Numbered from the stretch's first letter, positions 9,461-18,611 are shown. The stretch: 52,217 nucleotides of DNA from Rheinheimera sp. (GCF_030824435.1 NZ_JAVBXS010000037.1:1-52217); one strand, 5' to 3'. Made by a program: numbers and translations. The notes: generated by a model not told the origin, from the letters alone.

Positions 9461-9498
9461 ACAGCATCAAGTCACTTTTGGCAATGGCTTGATGCTGT
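9461..9498 (+). terminator. Hairpin after the GH13 gene
   Basis: ACAGCATCAAG (9461-9471) pairs with CTTGATGCTGT (9488-9498), an 11-bp perfect stem with a 16-base loop. The T tract that follows is poor (TATTGT), so it may be a weak terminator or an mRNA 3' protective hairpin. Confidence 0.45.
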
Positions 9499-9613
9499 TA
9501 TTGTAAAACTCAGATAACACTTGAAATTAAACACTGGCCGGGGAATTTATTTTCATGCTGCTGGTCAGTTGCATTCAGACATCATCCTCACAATACAATC
9601 AAGCGGAGCAACA

Positions 9614-10744
9614 ATGCTGAAATCAGGCCGGTTATTGGTGGTATGGCTGCTGGGTGCAGCCGGCTTTGTCTGCACGCTCAACCAGGCAGTGGCAAAAGCC
9701 GACATCACATTTGAAATTTCCACTCTGGCGCCTATGCCTATCGCAGTACAGGAAATTTACCCCACATTACATCAAGGCGAAATTTATGTGGCGGGCGGTT
9801 TAAGCGATAGCCTGCCGCTTGCACAGGGCCAGATGACGGATGCGCTGCAAATTTATAACCCGGCACAAAACCGTTGGCTGATGGGGCCCAAGCTGCCTGA
9901 GCCGCGCCATCATGCCATGCTGGTCAGCACCAAAGATGCGCTGTGGATTATCGGTGGTTTTGTCAAAAACCCAACAAGCCTGACAGCCAATACTGCGCTT
10001 AGCGACAATCAACAGCAAAATGCACAAGTCAAAGCCAGCGATTTCTGGCAACAAGGCAACTGGATGGCCAGTGCCGATGTGTTAAAGCTGCCAAATGGCA
10101 GCAAAAACTGGCAAAAAGTGGCAAGGTTGCCGGCACCTTTGGCCGAAACTGTCAGTTTTGTGTTGGGGGATCATATTCATCTGGTGTCGGGCCGAAGCCC
10201 ACAAGGCAAAGACAACAGCGAATGGGGCCATCACCAGGACACTGCTGTGCATTATGTGTTGAACGTCAAAACCCTGCAGACCCAGCAATTAGCACCAGTC
10301 GCAGCTGCCAGAAACAGCGCAGCCCTTGTTATGGTGCAGCAACAAGCTTATTGGGTTGGTGGCCGCCATCGCAACCTTGGCAATCTGGCCGGCAGCGCCC
10401 GTTTTGACCCAAACACACAAAGCTGGCAGAGCATCAATGATATGCCTCAAGCTCAGGCCGGTCTTGCCGCTGCCGCCATCGGCAACAACCTTTATGCTTT
10501 TGGTGGTGAAGGTGCCAACAATAAAAGCGGTGTTTTTGCCGGGATTTGGCGTTTTGACATCACTACAAAACAATGGCAGAGCGCCGGTGAAATGCAGCCA
10601 GCCCGGCATGGTCATGGTGCTGTGGCCGACAAAGATGCAATTTATATTTTAGGTGGTGCCACCACACAAGGCTTAAAACACAGCACGGCGTTAATGCAGC
10701 TATACCGCCCCACCCAGCCAACGACAAAAAGCAGCCAGCGTTAA
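9614..10744 (+). CDS. Exported kelch-repeat beta-propeller protein
   Basis: About 376 residues. The reading frame is open from 9521, but the ATG at 9614 has GGAG 5 bases upstream and gives an immediate Sec signal peptide (LLVVWLLGAAGFVCTLNQAVA). The mature protein carries six kelch-like blades marked by Gly pairs: VAGGLSD, IIGGFV, LVSGRSP, WVGGRHR, AFGGEGA and ILGGAT, each followed at a distance by a conserved Trp (RWLMGP, NWQKVA, SWQSIN, QWQSAG). Such propellers bind sugars or proteins, and some (the NanM type) are sugar epimerases. Placement after the GH13 lipoprotein suggests, without proof, a role in glucan handling in the periplasm. Confidence 0.85.
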   Translation: MLKSGRLLVVWLLGAAGFVCTLNQAVAKADITFEISTLAPMPIAVQEIYPTLHQGEIYVAGGLSDSLPLAQGQMTDALQIYNPAQNRWLMGPKLPEPRHHAMLVSTKDALWIIGGFVKNPTSLTANTALSDNQQQNAQVKASDFWQQGNWMASADVLKLPNGSKNWQKVARLPAPLAETVSFVLGDHIHLVSGRSPQGKDNSEWGHHQDTAVHYVLNVKTLQTQQLAPVAAARNSAALVMVQQQAYWVGGRHRNLGNLAGSARFDPNTQSWQSINDMPQAQAGLAAAAIGNNLYAFGGEGANNKSGVFAGIWRFDITTKQWQSAGEMQPARHGHGAVADKDAIYILGGATTQGLKHSTALMQLYRPTQPTTKSSQR

Positions 10745-11084
10745 ACTGTGGTGGCTACTTATTGTGCCTTAGCTGACAGCGCCGGCTTTTGCATGGGCAG
10801 TCAGATAATTTACATATCTATTTTCTGTAACATGACAAAAAAGTTGCGGCTTATTTTCTGAAAAAGCCGGACTGTTAGCAGATTTTCACTGGAAAAAACT
10901 CAGATTTCAGGTATGGTGTGCAGGTTTTTTACCCCCTGAAGGCGCGGGGGCCCTGACCGACGTTTAATCAGCTTTGGCACCCGGACAGACTGCATAGCAA
11001 TGCAGCCTGCCGTTTTTGCTTTTATAAAGCTGCTAGTCTGTTGTTGATGCTGTTATTTTTGCTCCTTTATTGAGGAATCACCAC
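10745..11084. other. Intergenic region with structured leader before decarboxylase
   Basis: 340 bp without a gene. It is AT-rich at first, then holds a C5/G5 hairpin (10932-10936 with 10946-10950) and a terminator-like hairpin at 10982-11018. The region probably contains the decarboxylase promoter and an untranslated leader. No lysine riboswitch pattern was recognised. Confidence 0.5.
10982..11018 (+). terminator. Terminator-like hairpin in the decarboxylase leader
   Basis: CTGCAT (10990-10995) pairs with ATGCAG (11000-11005) across AGCA. The outer stem CGG-CAG with CTG-CCG extends it, with one bulge and one mismatch. TTTTTGCTTTT follows. It is 238 bp after the kelch stop codon but only 67 bp before the decarboxylase start, so it may be an attenuator rather than the kelch gene's terminator. 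Confidence 0.6.
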
Positions 11085-13346
11085 ATGCGTTTTTATTTCC
11101 CTCTGGTCATTATTGACGAAGATTTCCGCTCGGAAAACACCAGCGGCTCCGGCATTCGCGAACTGGCGTCTGCTATTGAAAAGGCCGGTATGGATGTGGT
11201 GGGTTACACCAGTTATGGTGATTTAACCTCATTCGCCCAACAACAAAGCCGCGCAGCCGGTTTTATTTTGTCGATTGACGACGAAGAATTTGGCAGCGGC
11301 AGCAAAGAAGAAAGCCAGTCGGTGCTGGCGCAACTGCGCAGTTTTGTTGAACAAATCCGCCACCGCAACCCGGATATTCCTATTTATCTGTACGGCGAAA
11401 CCCGCACCGCCCGCCATATTCCTAATGACATTTTGCGTGAGCTGCATGGTTTTATTCATATGCATGAAGACACGCCGGAATTTGTGGCACGCCATATTAT
11501 CCGCGAAGCCAAAAGTTATTTAGACAGCCTGGCGCCACCGTTTTTCCGCGCCCTGACCCATTATGCGCAGGACGGCTCTTACAGCTGGCACTGCCCGGGT
11601 CACTCTGGTGGTGTTGCCTTTTTAAAATCACCGGTTGGCCGTATGTTCCACCAGTTTTTTGGTGAAAATATGCTGCGCGCCGATGTTTGTAATGCGGTAG
11701 ATGAACTGGGCCAATTGCTGGATCACACAGGCCCTGTTGCGGCTTCTGAGCGTAACGCCGCCCGCATTTTTAACGCCGACCATTTGTTTTTTGTGACCAA
11801 CGGCACTTCAACCTCCAACAAAATTGTCTGGAACAGCACAGTAGCGCCGGGCGACATTGTGGTGGTCGACCGTAACTGCCATAAATCTATTTTGCACGCC
11901 ATTATGATGACAGGTGCGCTGCCGGTGTTTTTAATGCCAACGCGCAACCATTACGGCATTATCGGCCCTATTCCGCGCAGCGAATTTGAACCAGCTACCA
12001 TTCGCCGCAAAATGGAAGCCAACCCTTTTATCCGTGAAGTATTAAAAACCAACCCGGACGTAAAACCAAGGGTGCTGACCATTACCCAAAGTACTTATGA
12101 CGGTATCTTGTATAACGTCGAAGAAATTAAGTCCTTGCTCGATGGTGAAATTGAAACCCTGCATTTTGATGAAGCCTGGTTACCACACGCCGCTTTCCAC
12201 GATTTTTATGGGGATTACCACGCCATTGGTGAAGGCCGGCCGCGTTGTGACACTTCGATGGTGTTTTCAACCCAGTCCACCCATAAACTTTTAGCCGGTA
12301 TTTCGCAGGCGTCGCAAATTCTGGTGCAGGACGCCAATCAGAATAAACTCGACACCAATTTGTTTAACGAAGCTTATCTGATGCACACCTCGACCAGTCC
12401 GCAATACGCCATTATTGCCTCTTGTGATGTGGCAGCTGCCATGATGGAAGCGCCGGGCGGCACTGCGCTGGTGGAAGAATCGCTGGATGAAGCTTTGGAG
12501 TTTCGCCGTGCCATGCGCAAAGTGGACGACGAATATGGTGACGACTGGTGGTTTAAAGTCTGGGGCCCGGACGATTTAACAGCCGAAGGTTTAGATGGCC
12601 GTGAATCCTGGATGTTACATGCCGACGAAAACTGGCATGGTTTTGGTCCTATCGCTGAAGGTTTTAACCTGCTCGACCCTATTAAGGCCACCATTTTAAC
12701 GCCTGGCCTGAATGTTGACGGCAACTTCTCCGACTCTGGCATTCCGGCAGCCATAGTGGCCAAATATCTGGCTGAACACGGTGTGGTGATTGAAAAAACC
12801 GGCCTGTATAGCTTCTTTATTATGTTTACCATCGGCATTACTAAAGGCCGCTGGAATACCATGGTGACAGCGCTGCAGCAGTTTAAAGACGACTACGACA
12901 AAAACGCCCCTTTATGGCGGGTTTTACCGGAGTTTATTCAGGCTTTCCCACAATATGAGCGTATTGGTTTAAAAGACTTGTGTGACCAAATTCACGACAT
13001 TTACCGCGCCAATAACATTGCCAAACTGACCACTGAAATGTATTTGTCAGAAATGGTACCGGCAATGAAACCAGCCGATGCTTTTGCCCGCATGGCCCAC
13101 AAAAAAATCGAACGGGTGCCGCTGGACGAACTGACCGGCCGTATTACAGCCGTCATGCTGACCCCTTACCCACCTGGAATTCCGCTGTTGGTGCCTGGCG
13201 AAGTTTTTAACGAAACTATTGTCAGCTACTTAAAATTTGCCCGTGAATTTAACGGCAAGTTCCCTGGTTTTGAAACTTATATTCACGGCCTGGCTTCAAC
13301 CGAAATAGATGGCAAAAAAGTGTATTATGTCGACTGTGTGGCTTAA
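11085..13346 (+). CDS. PLP-dependent lysine/arginine/ornithine decarboxylase (group III, LdcA-like)
   Basis: 753 residues from the ATG at 11085, which has GAGG nine bases upstream. The N-terminal wing domain (about 1-145) is receiver-like (PLVIIDEDF). The PLP fold has PGHSGGVAF (171-179), DRNCHKS (262-268), HFDEAW with D362, and STQSTHK with the PLP lysine at K401. The C-terminal domain ends in PYPPGIPLLVPGE. Length and motifs match the fold-type I decarboxylases that include CadA, AdiA and Pseudomonas LdcA; from memory the sequence is nearest LdcA, so lysine is the likeliest substrate. The product would be cadaverine (or agmatine/putrescine), with proton consumption. No antiporter gene is adjacent, unlike cadBA or adiC-adiA, which argues for a biosynthetic role or an antiporter elsewhere. 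Confidence 0.93.
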   Translation: MRFYFPLVIIDEDFRSENTSGSGIRELASAIEKAGMDVVGYTSYGDLTSFAQQQSRAAGFILSIDDEEFGSGSKEESQSVLAQLRSFVEQIRHRNPDIPIYLYGETRTARHIPNDILRELHGFIHMHEDTPEFVARHIIREAKSYLDSLAPPFFRALTHYAQDGSYSWHCPGHSGGVAFLKSPVGRMFHQFFGENMLRADVCNAVDELGQLLDHTGPVAASERNAARIFNADHLFFVTNGTSTSNKIVWNSTVAPGDIVVVDRNCHKSILHAIMMTGALPVFLMPTRNHYGIIGPIPRSEFEPATIRRKMEANPFIREVLKTNPDVKPRVLTITQSTYDGILYNVEEIKSLLDGEIETLHFDEAWLPHAAFHDFYGDYHAIGEGRPRCDTSMVFSTQSTHKLLAGISQASQILVQDANQNKLDTNLFNEAYLMHTSTSPQYAIIASCDVAAAMMEAPGGTALVEESLDEALEFRRAMRKVDDEYGDDWWFKVWGPDDLTAEGLDGRESWMLHADENWHGFGPIAEGFNLLDPIKATILTPGLNVDGNFSDSGIPAAIVAKYLAEHGVVIEKTGLYSFFIMFTIGITKGRWNTMVTALQQFKDDYDKNAPLWRVLPEFIQAFPQYERIGLKDLCDQIHDIYRANNIAKLTTEMYLSEMVPAMKPADAFARMAHKKIERVPLDELTGRITAVMLTPYPPGIPLLVPGEVFNETIVSYLKFAREFNGKFPGFETYIHGLASTEIDGKKVYYVDCVA

Positions 13347-13413
13347 GCCAACAGTCAATAATCAATAGTGCTGTAGCTGTGTAGTGTTCTGACTGACAGC
13401 TTGTTGCTACGCC

Positions 13414-13442
13414 AAAGGCGCTGTTAAAACAGCGCCTTTTTT
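13414..13442 (+). terminator. Rho-independent terminator of the decarboxylase gene
   Basis: AAAGGCGCTGTT (13414-13425) pairs with AACAGCGCCTTT (13428-13439), followed by TTT. The short loop and long stem are typical. Confidence 0.9.
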
Positions 13443-13787
13443 ATCGGCGTTTTTCCACCACAAAACGTCTGCTGAACACAAGGGGCACTGTCGCTCACAG
13501 CAGCACCTGGTCCTTTTTACCAGACCAGGCTGACCCCAGATACCACAGCAGCATCCCAATATCACACAAATTAATCTTTGATTAACCAAATTAAAACCAT
13601 AACAAAACAATAATAACATTATGATTTGTCTGGTTTTTTTACAAAAGCTGTTTTTGCAACAACACCAACAAGCCTAGTTACAGCTGTCACTGTTGGGTAA
13701 CTTATTGTTTTGTATTTTATTAAATTCTAATGCTCAGACTGTGGCTTATTTTATGCACAAAGCTTTCGCTTCATGCACTCAGCAGGT

Positions 13788-13812
13788 AAGGATCGGGCGC
13801 CCGCCCATCCTT
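13788..13812 (+). promoter_or_regulatory. GC-rich hairpin in the subtilase 5' leader
   Basis: AAGGAT and GGGC pair with GCCC and ATCCTT, a 10-bp stem with one bulged C and the loop GCCC. It sits about 56 bases before the TTG start codon in otherwise AT-rich sequence. It may stabilise the mRNA or affect translation; that is inference. Confidence 0.4.
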
Positions 13813-13868
13813 GTGGTCCGTTGGGTTCATTGTCTGCCGATAAAAACATAACAATAGAGGAATGCACT

Positions 13869-16451
13869 TTGAATCAGCGTCATATCAATACCTCATACAA
13901 ACACAACCCCCTCACAAAACTCAGCACCCTGGCCTTACTGGTCGGCCTTGGCATGGGCCAGGCACAAGCCAGCAGTGTCAGCGTTGCAGAAGCCGAAGGT
14001 GGCAATCTGTGGTTTGTTGAACTGACAGCCCAGCCCGTTGCCTCAGGCAACAGCAAAAAAAATGTTCAGGCCGCCAAAACTGCCTTTCGTCAGGCAGCAA
14101 ACGAAGCTGGTGTGAACTTTAAAGAACGTCGTGCTTTTGACACCCTGTTTAATGGTTTTTCAGTAGAAATCAGCCCGGGCGAGCGCGCTAAATTAATGCA
14201 AATTGATGGTGTTAAAGCAATTTATCCGGTGGAAGTCATTCAGGCACCTAAAGCGGAAACCATCAATACAGGTATTATCGGTGACATGGCAACCGCCTTG
14301 TCGATGACAGGTGCAAACATTGCACAAAACAGTCTGGGTCTGGACGGCAGCGGCATTAAAGTGGCTGTGATGGACACTGGTATTGATATTGACCACCCTG
14401 ACTTTGGCGGCAGCGGCGCTAATGGCACCACCAGCTTCCCAACAGCACGGGTGCAATATGGTTACGACTTTGTTGGTGATGCTTTTAACGCCGACTCCAG
14501 CAGCCCAAGTTACAACCCGGTGACAACACCGGATAATAATCCGGACGACTGTGGTGGCCACGGTACCCACGTTGCCGGCATTGTGGGTGCCAACGGCACT
14601 GTGAAAGGTGTAGCGCCAGCTGTTACTTTTGGTGCTTACCGGGTGTTTGGTTGTAATGGCAGCACCACAGCAGATGTGATGATTGCCGCAATGGAACGTG
14701 CTTATGCCGACGGTATGCATGTGTTAAATATGAGTATTGGTTCGGCCTTCCAATGGCCACAATACCCAACAGCTCAGGCGGCAGACCGTCTGGTGGCCAA
14801 AGGCATGGTGGTGGTTGCTTCTATTGGTAACAGTGGTGCCAGCGGTTTGTATTCAGCAGGTGCTCCAGGCCTTGGTAAAGATGTGATTGGTGTGGCTTCA
14901 TTTGATAACAGCCATGTGCTGCAGTCGGTGGCTACAGTCAATGGTCAGGATGTAGGTTATGCGCCTATGACCTTCTCACCCCCTATTCCAACTACAGGTG
15001 GTGGTGAAGTTGTTGCGGTAGGTGAAGCTTGTTCTGCGCTGGCAGCTGGTTCTTTAACCGGCAAAATTGCGCTGGCAGCCCGTGGCACCTGTGCTTTTGG
15101 CGTGAAAGCAACCAATGCTATTAATGCCGGTGCTGATGCAGTGTTAATTTCTAACAATGCACCAGGTCCATTTGGTGGCACTCTGGGTGCACCTATTCCA
15201 AATGGTAAGCCTGTGGTCAGTATTTCTCTGGCCGATGGCAATGCCATCCGTGCTATGGCGGCTCCAGTGTTAACCTGGACTGACCGCAGTGGCAGCTTCC
15301 CATCAGCCACTGGTGGCCTGATCTCCAGCTTCAGCTCTTATGGTTTGTCGCCTGATCTGGCGTTAAAACCGGATATTGGTGCTCCTGGTGGTAATATTTA
15401 TTCAACTTACCCACTGGAAAGTGGCGCTTTTGCCACTTTAGGTGGTACTTCAATGTCGTCCCCTCATGTGGCGGGTTCAGTGGCCTTGTTACTGCAAGCA
15501 AAACCAGGCACAGCACCGGCTTCAGTGCGTGACATTCTGCAAAACAGTGCAGATCCGAAAAACTGGCAGGGCAGCCCAGGCTTAGGTTACCTCGACCAGG
15601 TGCACCGTCAGGGTGCTGGTATGCTGGATATTGCCGGCAGTATTTTGGCAACTACCCTGGTCACTCCGGCTAAAATTGCCACCGGTGAAGGCGAAGCAGG
15701 TGCATTTACCCAACGTCTGACTATTCAGAACTCGGGTGCTGAAGCAGTGACTTATAACATGAGTTCAGTCAATGCCTTATCAACAGGCGGTGTAGTGACG
15801 CCTTCGGCCAGCCTGAGTAATGCCACTGTCACTTTCAGCAGCCCAACGGTTGAAGTTCCGGCCGGCGGCAGCGCTACTGTGGATGTCACCATTAACCCGG
15901 CTACTGCTCCGGTTAATGGGCAGTATGGTGGTTATGTGGTGTTAACCCCAACCACTGAAGGTCAGGTCTATCGTGTGCCATTTGCCGGTTTTGTTGGTGA
16001 TTATCAGGCGATCCCAACTGTCACCCCAACAGCCAGTGGTTTCCCATGGGCGGCAAAACTGAACGGCGGTTTCTTCAACAAGTGTGTAGACGACTGTAAC
16101 TTCAGCATGCAGGGTGACGACATGCCATTCTTCCTGGTGCATTTTGAACATCAGGCGCAATACATGGAAATGAATATCCTGCATGCGGGCAATATGACTC
16201 CGGTACATCCGGTATTCCACAAAACCAACGTTGAAGAGTACCTGCCACGCAACAGCACTGCGACTGGTTTCTTCACTTTTGGCTGGGATGGTACCCGTAT
16301 CCATAGCAATGGTGGCAAAGGTAAAACCAAAATGGTACCTAACGGCAGTTATGTACTGGAACTCAAAGTGTTAAAAGCTTTGGGCGACCCAAACAATGCT
16401 GCACACTGGAATACCTGGACTTCACCGGTGATCACTATTAACAGGCCTTAA
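13869..16451 (+). CDS. Secreted S8 subtilisin-type serine protease with PA insert
   Basis: 860 residues if translation begins at the TTG at 13869. That start is chosen because AGAGGA lies 7 bases upstream and the product opens with a signal peptide (LSTLALLVGLGMGQAQA); the frame is open from 13773, but the extra residues do not look like an export signal. Order of domains: signal peptide (1-35), I9-type propeptide (about 48-125, ending VKAIYPVEV), catalytic domain with D169 (MDTGID), H231 (GGHGTHVAGI), oxyanion N321 and S528 (GGTSMSSPHVAG), a PA insert (about 375-465, RGTCAFGVKATNAINAGA) and a C-terminal Fn3-like domain (about 620-860). It degrades external protein. The arrangement resembles secreted subtilases of marine gammaproteobacteria. 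Confidence 0.93.
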   Translation: MNQRHINTSYKHNPLTKLSTLALLVGLGMGQAQASSVSVAEAEGGNLWFVELTAQPVASGNSKKNVQAAKTAFRQAANEAGVNFKERRAFDTLFNGFSVEISPGERAKLMQIDGVKAIYPVEVIQAPKAETINTGIIGDMATALSMTGANIAQNSLGLDGSGIKVAVMDTGIDIDHPDFGGSGANGTTSFPTARVQYGYDFVGDAFNADSSSPSYNPVTTPDNNPDDCGGHGTHVAGIVGANGTVKGVAPAVTFGAYRVFGCNGSTTADVMIAAMERAYADGMHVLNMSIGSAFQWPQYPTAQAADRLVAKGMVVVASIGNSGASGLYSAGAPGLGKDVIGVASFDNSHVLQSVATVNGQDVGYAPMTFSPPIPTTGGGEVVAVGEACSALAAGSLTGKIALAARGTCAFGVKATNAINAGADAVLISNNAPGPFGGTLGAPIPNGKPVVSISLADGNAIRAMAAPVLTWTDRSGSFPSATGGLISSFSSYGLSPDLALKPDIGAPGGNIYSTYPLESGAFATLGGTSMSSPHVAGSVALLLQAKPGTAPASVRDILQNSADPKNWQGSPGLGYLDQVHRQGAGMLDIAGSILATTLVTPAKIATGEGEAGAFTQRLTIQNSGAEAVTYNMSSVNALSTGGVVTPSASLSNATVTFSSPTVEVPAGGSATVDVTINPATAPVNGQYGGYVVLTPTTEGQVYRVPFAGFVGDYQAIPTVTPTASGFPWAAKLNGGFFNKCVDDCNFSMQGDDMPFFLVHFEHQAQYMEMNILHAGNMTPVHPVFHKTNVEEYLPRNSTATGFFTFGWDGTRIHSNGGKGKTKMVPNGSYVLELKVLKALGDPNNAAHWNTWTSPVITINRP

Positions 16452-16511
16452 CAGTCAAACGCCGGCGGCTAACCCGAGGGTAAAAGCCGGCGTGACAGTC
16501 AACCTGAATAA

Positions 16512-16539
16512 AAAAGCCCGGTGTTAGCACCGGGCTTTT
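16512..16539. terminator. Rho-independent terminator between convergent genes
   Basis: AAAAGCCCGGTG (16512-16523) pairs with CACCGGGCTTTT (16528-16539), loop TTAG. It follows the protease stop and has A/T runs on both sides, so it can serve both strands. A second hairpin (ACGCCGGC with GCCGGCGT, about 16460-16495) precedes it. Confidence 0.88.
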
Positions 16540-16675
16540 CCTTTTGGATACAGCGCTTACAGAACGACTGCTAAACCACGACTCTGACACCACCGCTCCT
16601 GCAACAAGCTCTGGCGCAGCAGCTTGCGGGAACACATCGGTTCAGACTGAGCTTTATTGTTGCAATCAACTAAGG

Positions 16676-18004
16676 TTAAACCTGCTCCGGCTCCCCTGCC
16701 AGCACTATCTGATTGCCCCCTTTGTGTTTGGCGCTGTACATGGCCACATCGGAGCGCAACAACAACTGACGGCTGTCCTGACCATGCTCAGGGTAAAGTG
16801 CAATACCAATACTGGGATAAACACAAAATTGTTGTCCGGCCAGCATAAAAGGCGGCAACAAGGCTTGCCGTACTTTTTCGGCAATTTTTAACACTGTGGA
16901 TTTTTGATCAATCTGCTCGAGCAAAATCACAAACTCGTCACCACCAAAACGGGCCACAGTGTCGGTCTGACGCACAGCCCGCAAGATGCGCTGTGCCGTT
17001 TGTTGTAACAGCACATCTCCGGCCTGATGGCCCACCGAATCATTTACCAGTTTAAAACGATCAAGATCCAGATATAACAACGCCAGCGGCCTTTGTTCAC
17101 GACTGGCTCTTTGTAACGCCAGTTGCAGTCTGTCATGCAACAAGGTGCGATTGGCAAGGCCGGTCAGACTGTCATGCAGCGCCAGCTGCTCCAGCCGCGC
17201 CAGCATGGTTCTGCGCTCTATGGCGGCTGAAATCTGCGCAGTGACAAAAGTTAATAAAGCGATATCTTCCGCACTGTAATCCTGGCCTGCGCCCGGATGC
17301 AGCAATAATACCCCTTGTAAACCGCTGCCGGATTGCAGCGGCAATGCCAGCCAGCCGGCCTCTTCACAGTCGGCAGGCCATTGTTGTACCTCCAGCTGCT
17401 GCGCCACTTGCACACAGAATTTTTTGATGTCTGGCGGGGCAACTTGTGCTGTAGCAGCACAAGTTAACAATTGTTGATAACGGCATTGCCACTGCGCAGT
17501 CTCGTCATCAGGCATTGCAATAATAAAATGCTGCACCGGCAACAAAGCAGCCACTATGGCGGCTATCTGCTGATATAACTGCGCCAGATCATCACTCTGA
17601 TGGGCAGCTTCAGAAATTGCATAGACAGCATTTTGCCGCGCCTGTGCCTGTTTTACCTGACTGATATCACGCGCCACAGCCACCCGGACGCCGTCAGACT
17701 GTGACCAGCGCGCTGACCAGGACAAAAACACCGGCTTGCCTTCTTTATGCCGGTAGCGATTTTCAAAGTTGGTAATGGCATCACCGGCCATCACCCGTTC
17801 GGCCTGCTGCAGGGTTTTTTCCCTGTCGTCAGACCAGACATAATCAATCATGCGCCTACCAATAAGTTCACGGATGGGATAACCCAGAATAGACTCAGCA
17901 CTGGCGCTGACATAGACAAAATGTCCTTGTTGATCAACAACACAGATCATATCAAGCAATAGATCGATGTAATTACCAAGCGACTGATAATGTTTAGCTT
18001 TCAT
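16676..18004 (-). CDS. PAS-GAF-GGDEF diguanylate cyclase
   Basis: 442 residues, no membrane segment, so probably cytoplasmic. A PAS domain (about 10-125; VVDQQGHFVYVSASAESILGY pattern, ending ARDISQVKQAQ) is followed by a GAF-like region (about 127-265; LALPLQSGSGLQGVLLLHPG) and a GGDEF domain (about 272-436). The active-site motif is ARFGGDEFVILL with GGDEF at 354-358, and the inhibitory I-site R345-QTD348 is present, as are LYLDLDRFKLVNDSVGH and PSIGIALYP. It should synthesise c-di-GMP in response to a signal sensed by the PAS or GAF domain, with product inhibition. No EAL domain follows. It is divergent from ppnP. Confidence 0.92.
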   Translation of the reverse strand: MKAKHYQSLGNYIDLLLDMICVVDQQGHFVYVSASAESILGYPIRELIGRRMIDYVWSDDREKTLQQAERVMAGDAITNFENRYRHKEGKPVFLSWSARWSQSDGVRVAVARDISQVKQAQARQNAVYAISEAAHQSDDLAQLYQQIAAIVAALLPVQHFIIAMPDDETAQWQCRYQQLLTCAATAQVAPPDIKKFCVQVAQQLEVQQWPADCEEAGWLALPLQSGSGLQGVLLLHPGAGQDYSAEDIALLTFVTAQISAAIERRTMLARLEQLALHDSLTGLANRTLLHDRLQLALQRASREQRPLALLYLDLDRFKLVNDSVGHQAGDVLLQQTAQRILRAVRQTDTVARFGGDEFVILLEQIDQKSTVLKIAEKVRQALLPPFMLAGQQFCVYPSIGIALYPEHGQDSRQLLLRSDVAMYSAKHKGGNQIVLAGEPEQV

Positions 18005-18083
18005 GTTGGTGAGAACCCTTAACCAGCTGGTTGTAATGCTAAACGCCGGTGGCGGAACGCTAAGAGCCGCCTGAAACGATACA

Positions 18084-18105
18084 GGCCAATCATAGTTGAT
18101 TGGCC
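18084..18105. promoter_or_regulatory. Inverted repeat between diguanylate cyclase and ppnP
   Basis: GGCCAATCA (18084-18092) and TGATTGGCC (18097-18105) form a perfect 9-bp dyad with loop TAGT in a 250-bp divergent intergenic region. GTTATTTTAC follows on the plus strand. It could be an operator or the terminator of a short transcript. Confidence 0.4.
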
Positions 18106-18254
18106 GTTATTTTACTTTGTTATCTTTTTTTGTGAACAAAGACAGCAGATTGAAAATTCAGCCATCTAAACAGCTAAAAGTGCTGGGCAAAAACCACAAA
18201 ATCCGTTTTACTGTAGAGCTCGTTTTAGCAACAACCTCAGCTCTGGAGTGATTA

Positions 18255-18536
18255 ATGTTTAAAATAAATCAGTATTTTGATGGTAAAGTGGCATCTATTG
18301 CCTTCGCCGGTGAAGAACTGCCGGCAACAGTGGGCGTGATGGCGCCAGGCGAATACGAATTTGGCACCAGCCAGCATGAAACACTGACGATTATCAGCGG
18401 TGGGTTAAAAGTGAAATTACCAGGCCAGTCTGACTGGCAACAATTTCAGCGTGGTCAGTCCTTTGAGGTGGCCGCCCATCAGAAATTTCAATTAGACGTC
18501 ACGCAGGACACGGCATATCTGTGCACTTACGCTTAG
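18255..18536 (+). CDS. ppnP: Pyrimidine/purine nucleoside phosphorylase PpnP
   Basis: 93 residues, almost exactly the length of E. coli PpnP (formerly YaiE, DUF1255). Recognisable features are [13 protein letters not shown] near the N-terminus, [14 protein letters not shown] and the cupin-like core [16 protein letters not shown], ending with the family's Cys-Thr-Tyr motif. The enzyme phosphorolyses a broad range of nucleosides to base and ribose-1-phosphate in the cytoplasm. GGAG lies 6 bases before the ATG. It is followed by a strong hairpin at 18541, so it is probably a single-gene transcript. Confidence 0.95.
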   Translation: MFKINQYFDGKVASIAFAGEELPATVGVMAPGEYEFGTSQHETLTIISGGLKVKLPGQSDWQQFQRGQSFEVAAHQKFQLDVTQDTAYLCTYA

Positions 18537-18540
18537 TTGA

Positions 18541-18570
18541 CAGGCTGCATCCGGCCAAAGATGCAGCCTG
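18541..18570 (+). terminator. Hairpin after ppnP
   Basis: CAGGCTGCAT (18541-18550) pairs perfectly with ATGCAGCCTG (18561-18570) across a 10-base loop, directly after the ppnP stop. There is no clear T tract. The arm ATGCAGCCTG recurs in the hairpin at 10990-11009. Confidence 0.5.
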
Positions 18571-18611
18571 GTTCCGGCGTTACAATAGCCTGCCCTGCCT
18601 AAGGAATATGT

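Larger units (their letters stand above)
13347..13868. other. Long intergenic region upstream of the subtilase
   Basis: 522 bp. It contains the decarboxylase terminator (13414-13442), a 7-bp hairpin CCTGGTC/GACCAGG (13506-13529), an AT-rich stretch (about 13560-13760) likely to hold the protease promoter, and a leader hairpin (13788-13812). Short frames here look non-coding. Confidence 0.5.

Noticed and set aside
10745-11084. Lysine riboswitch before the decarboxylase
   Set aside because: The leader is too short before the terminator-like hairpin, and I see no five-way junction pattern.
14193-14720. 175-codon open frame on the minus strand
   Set aside because: Antisense to the catalytic domain of the subtilase; the His/Thr/Cys-rich product has no domain features.
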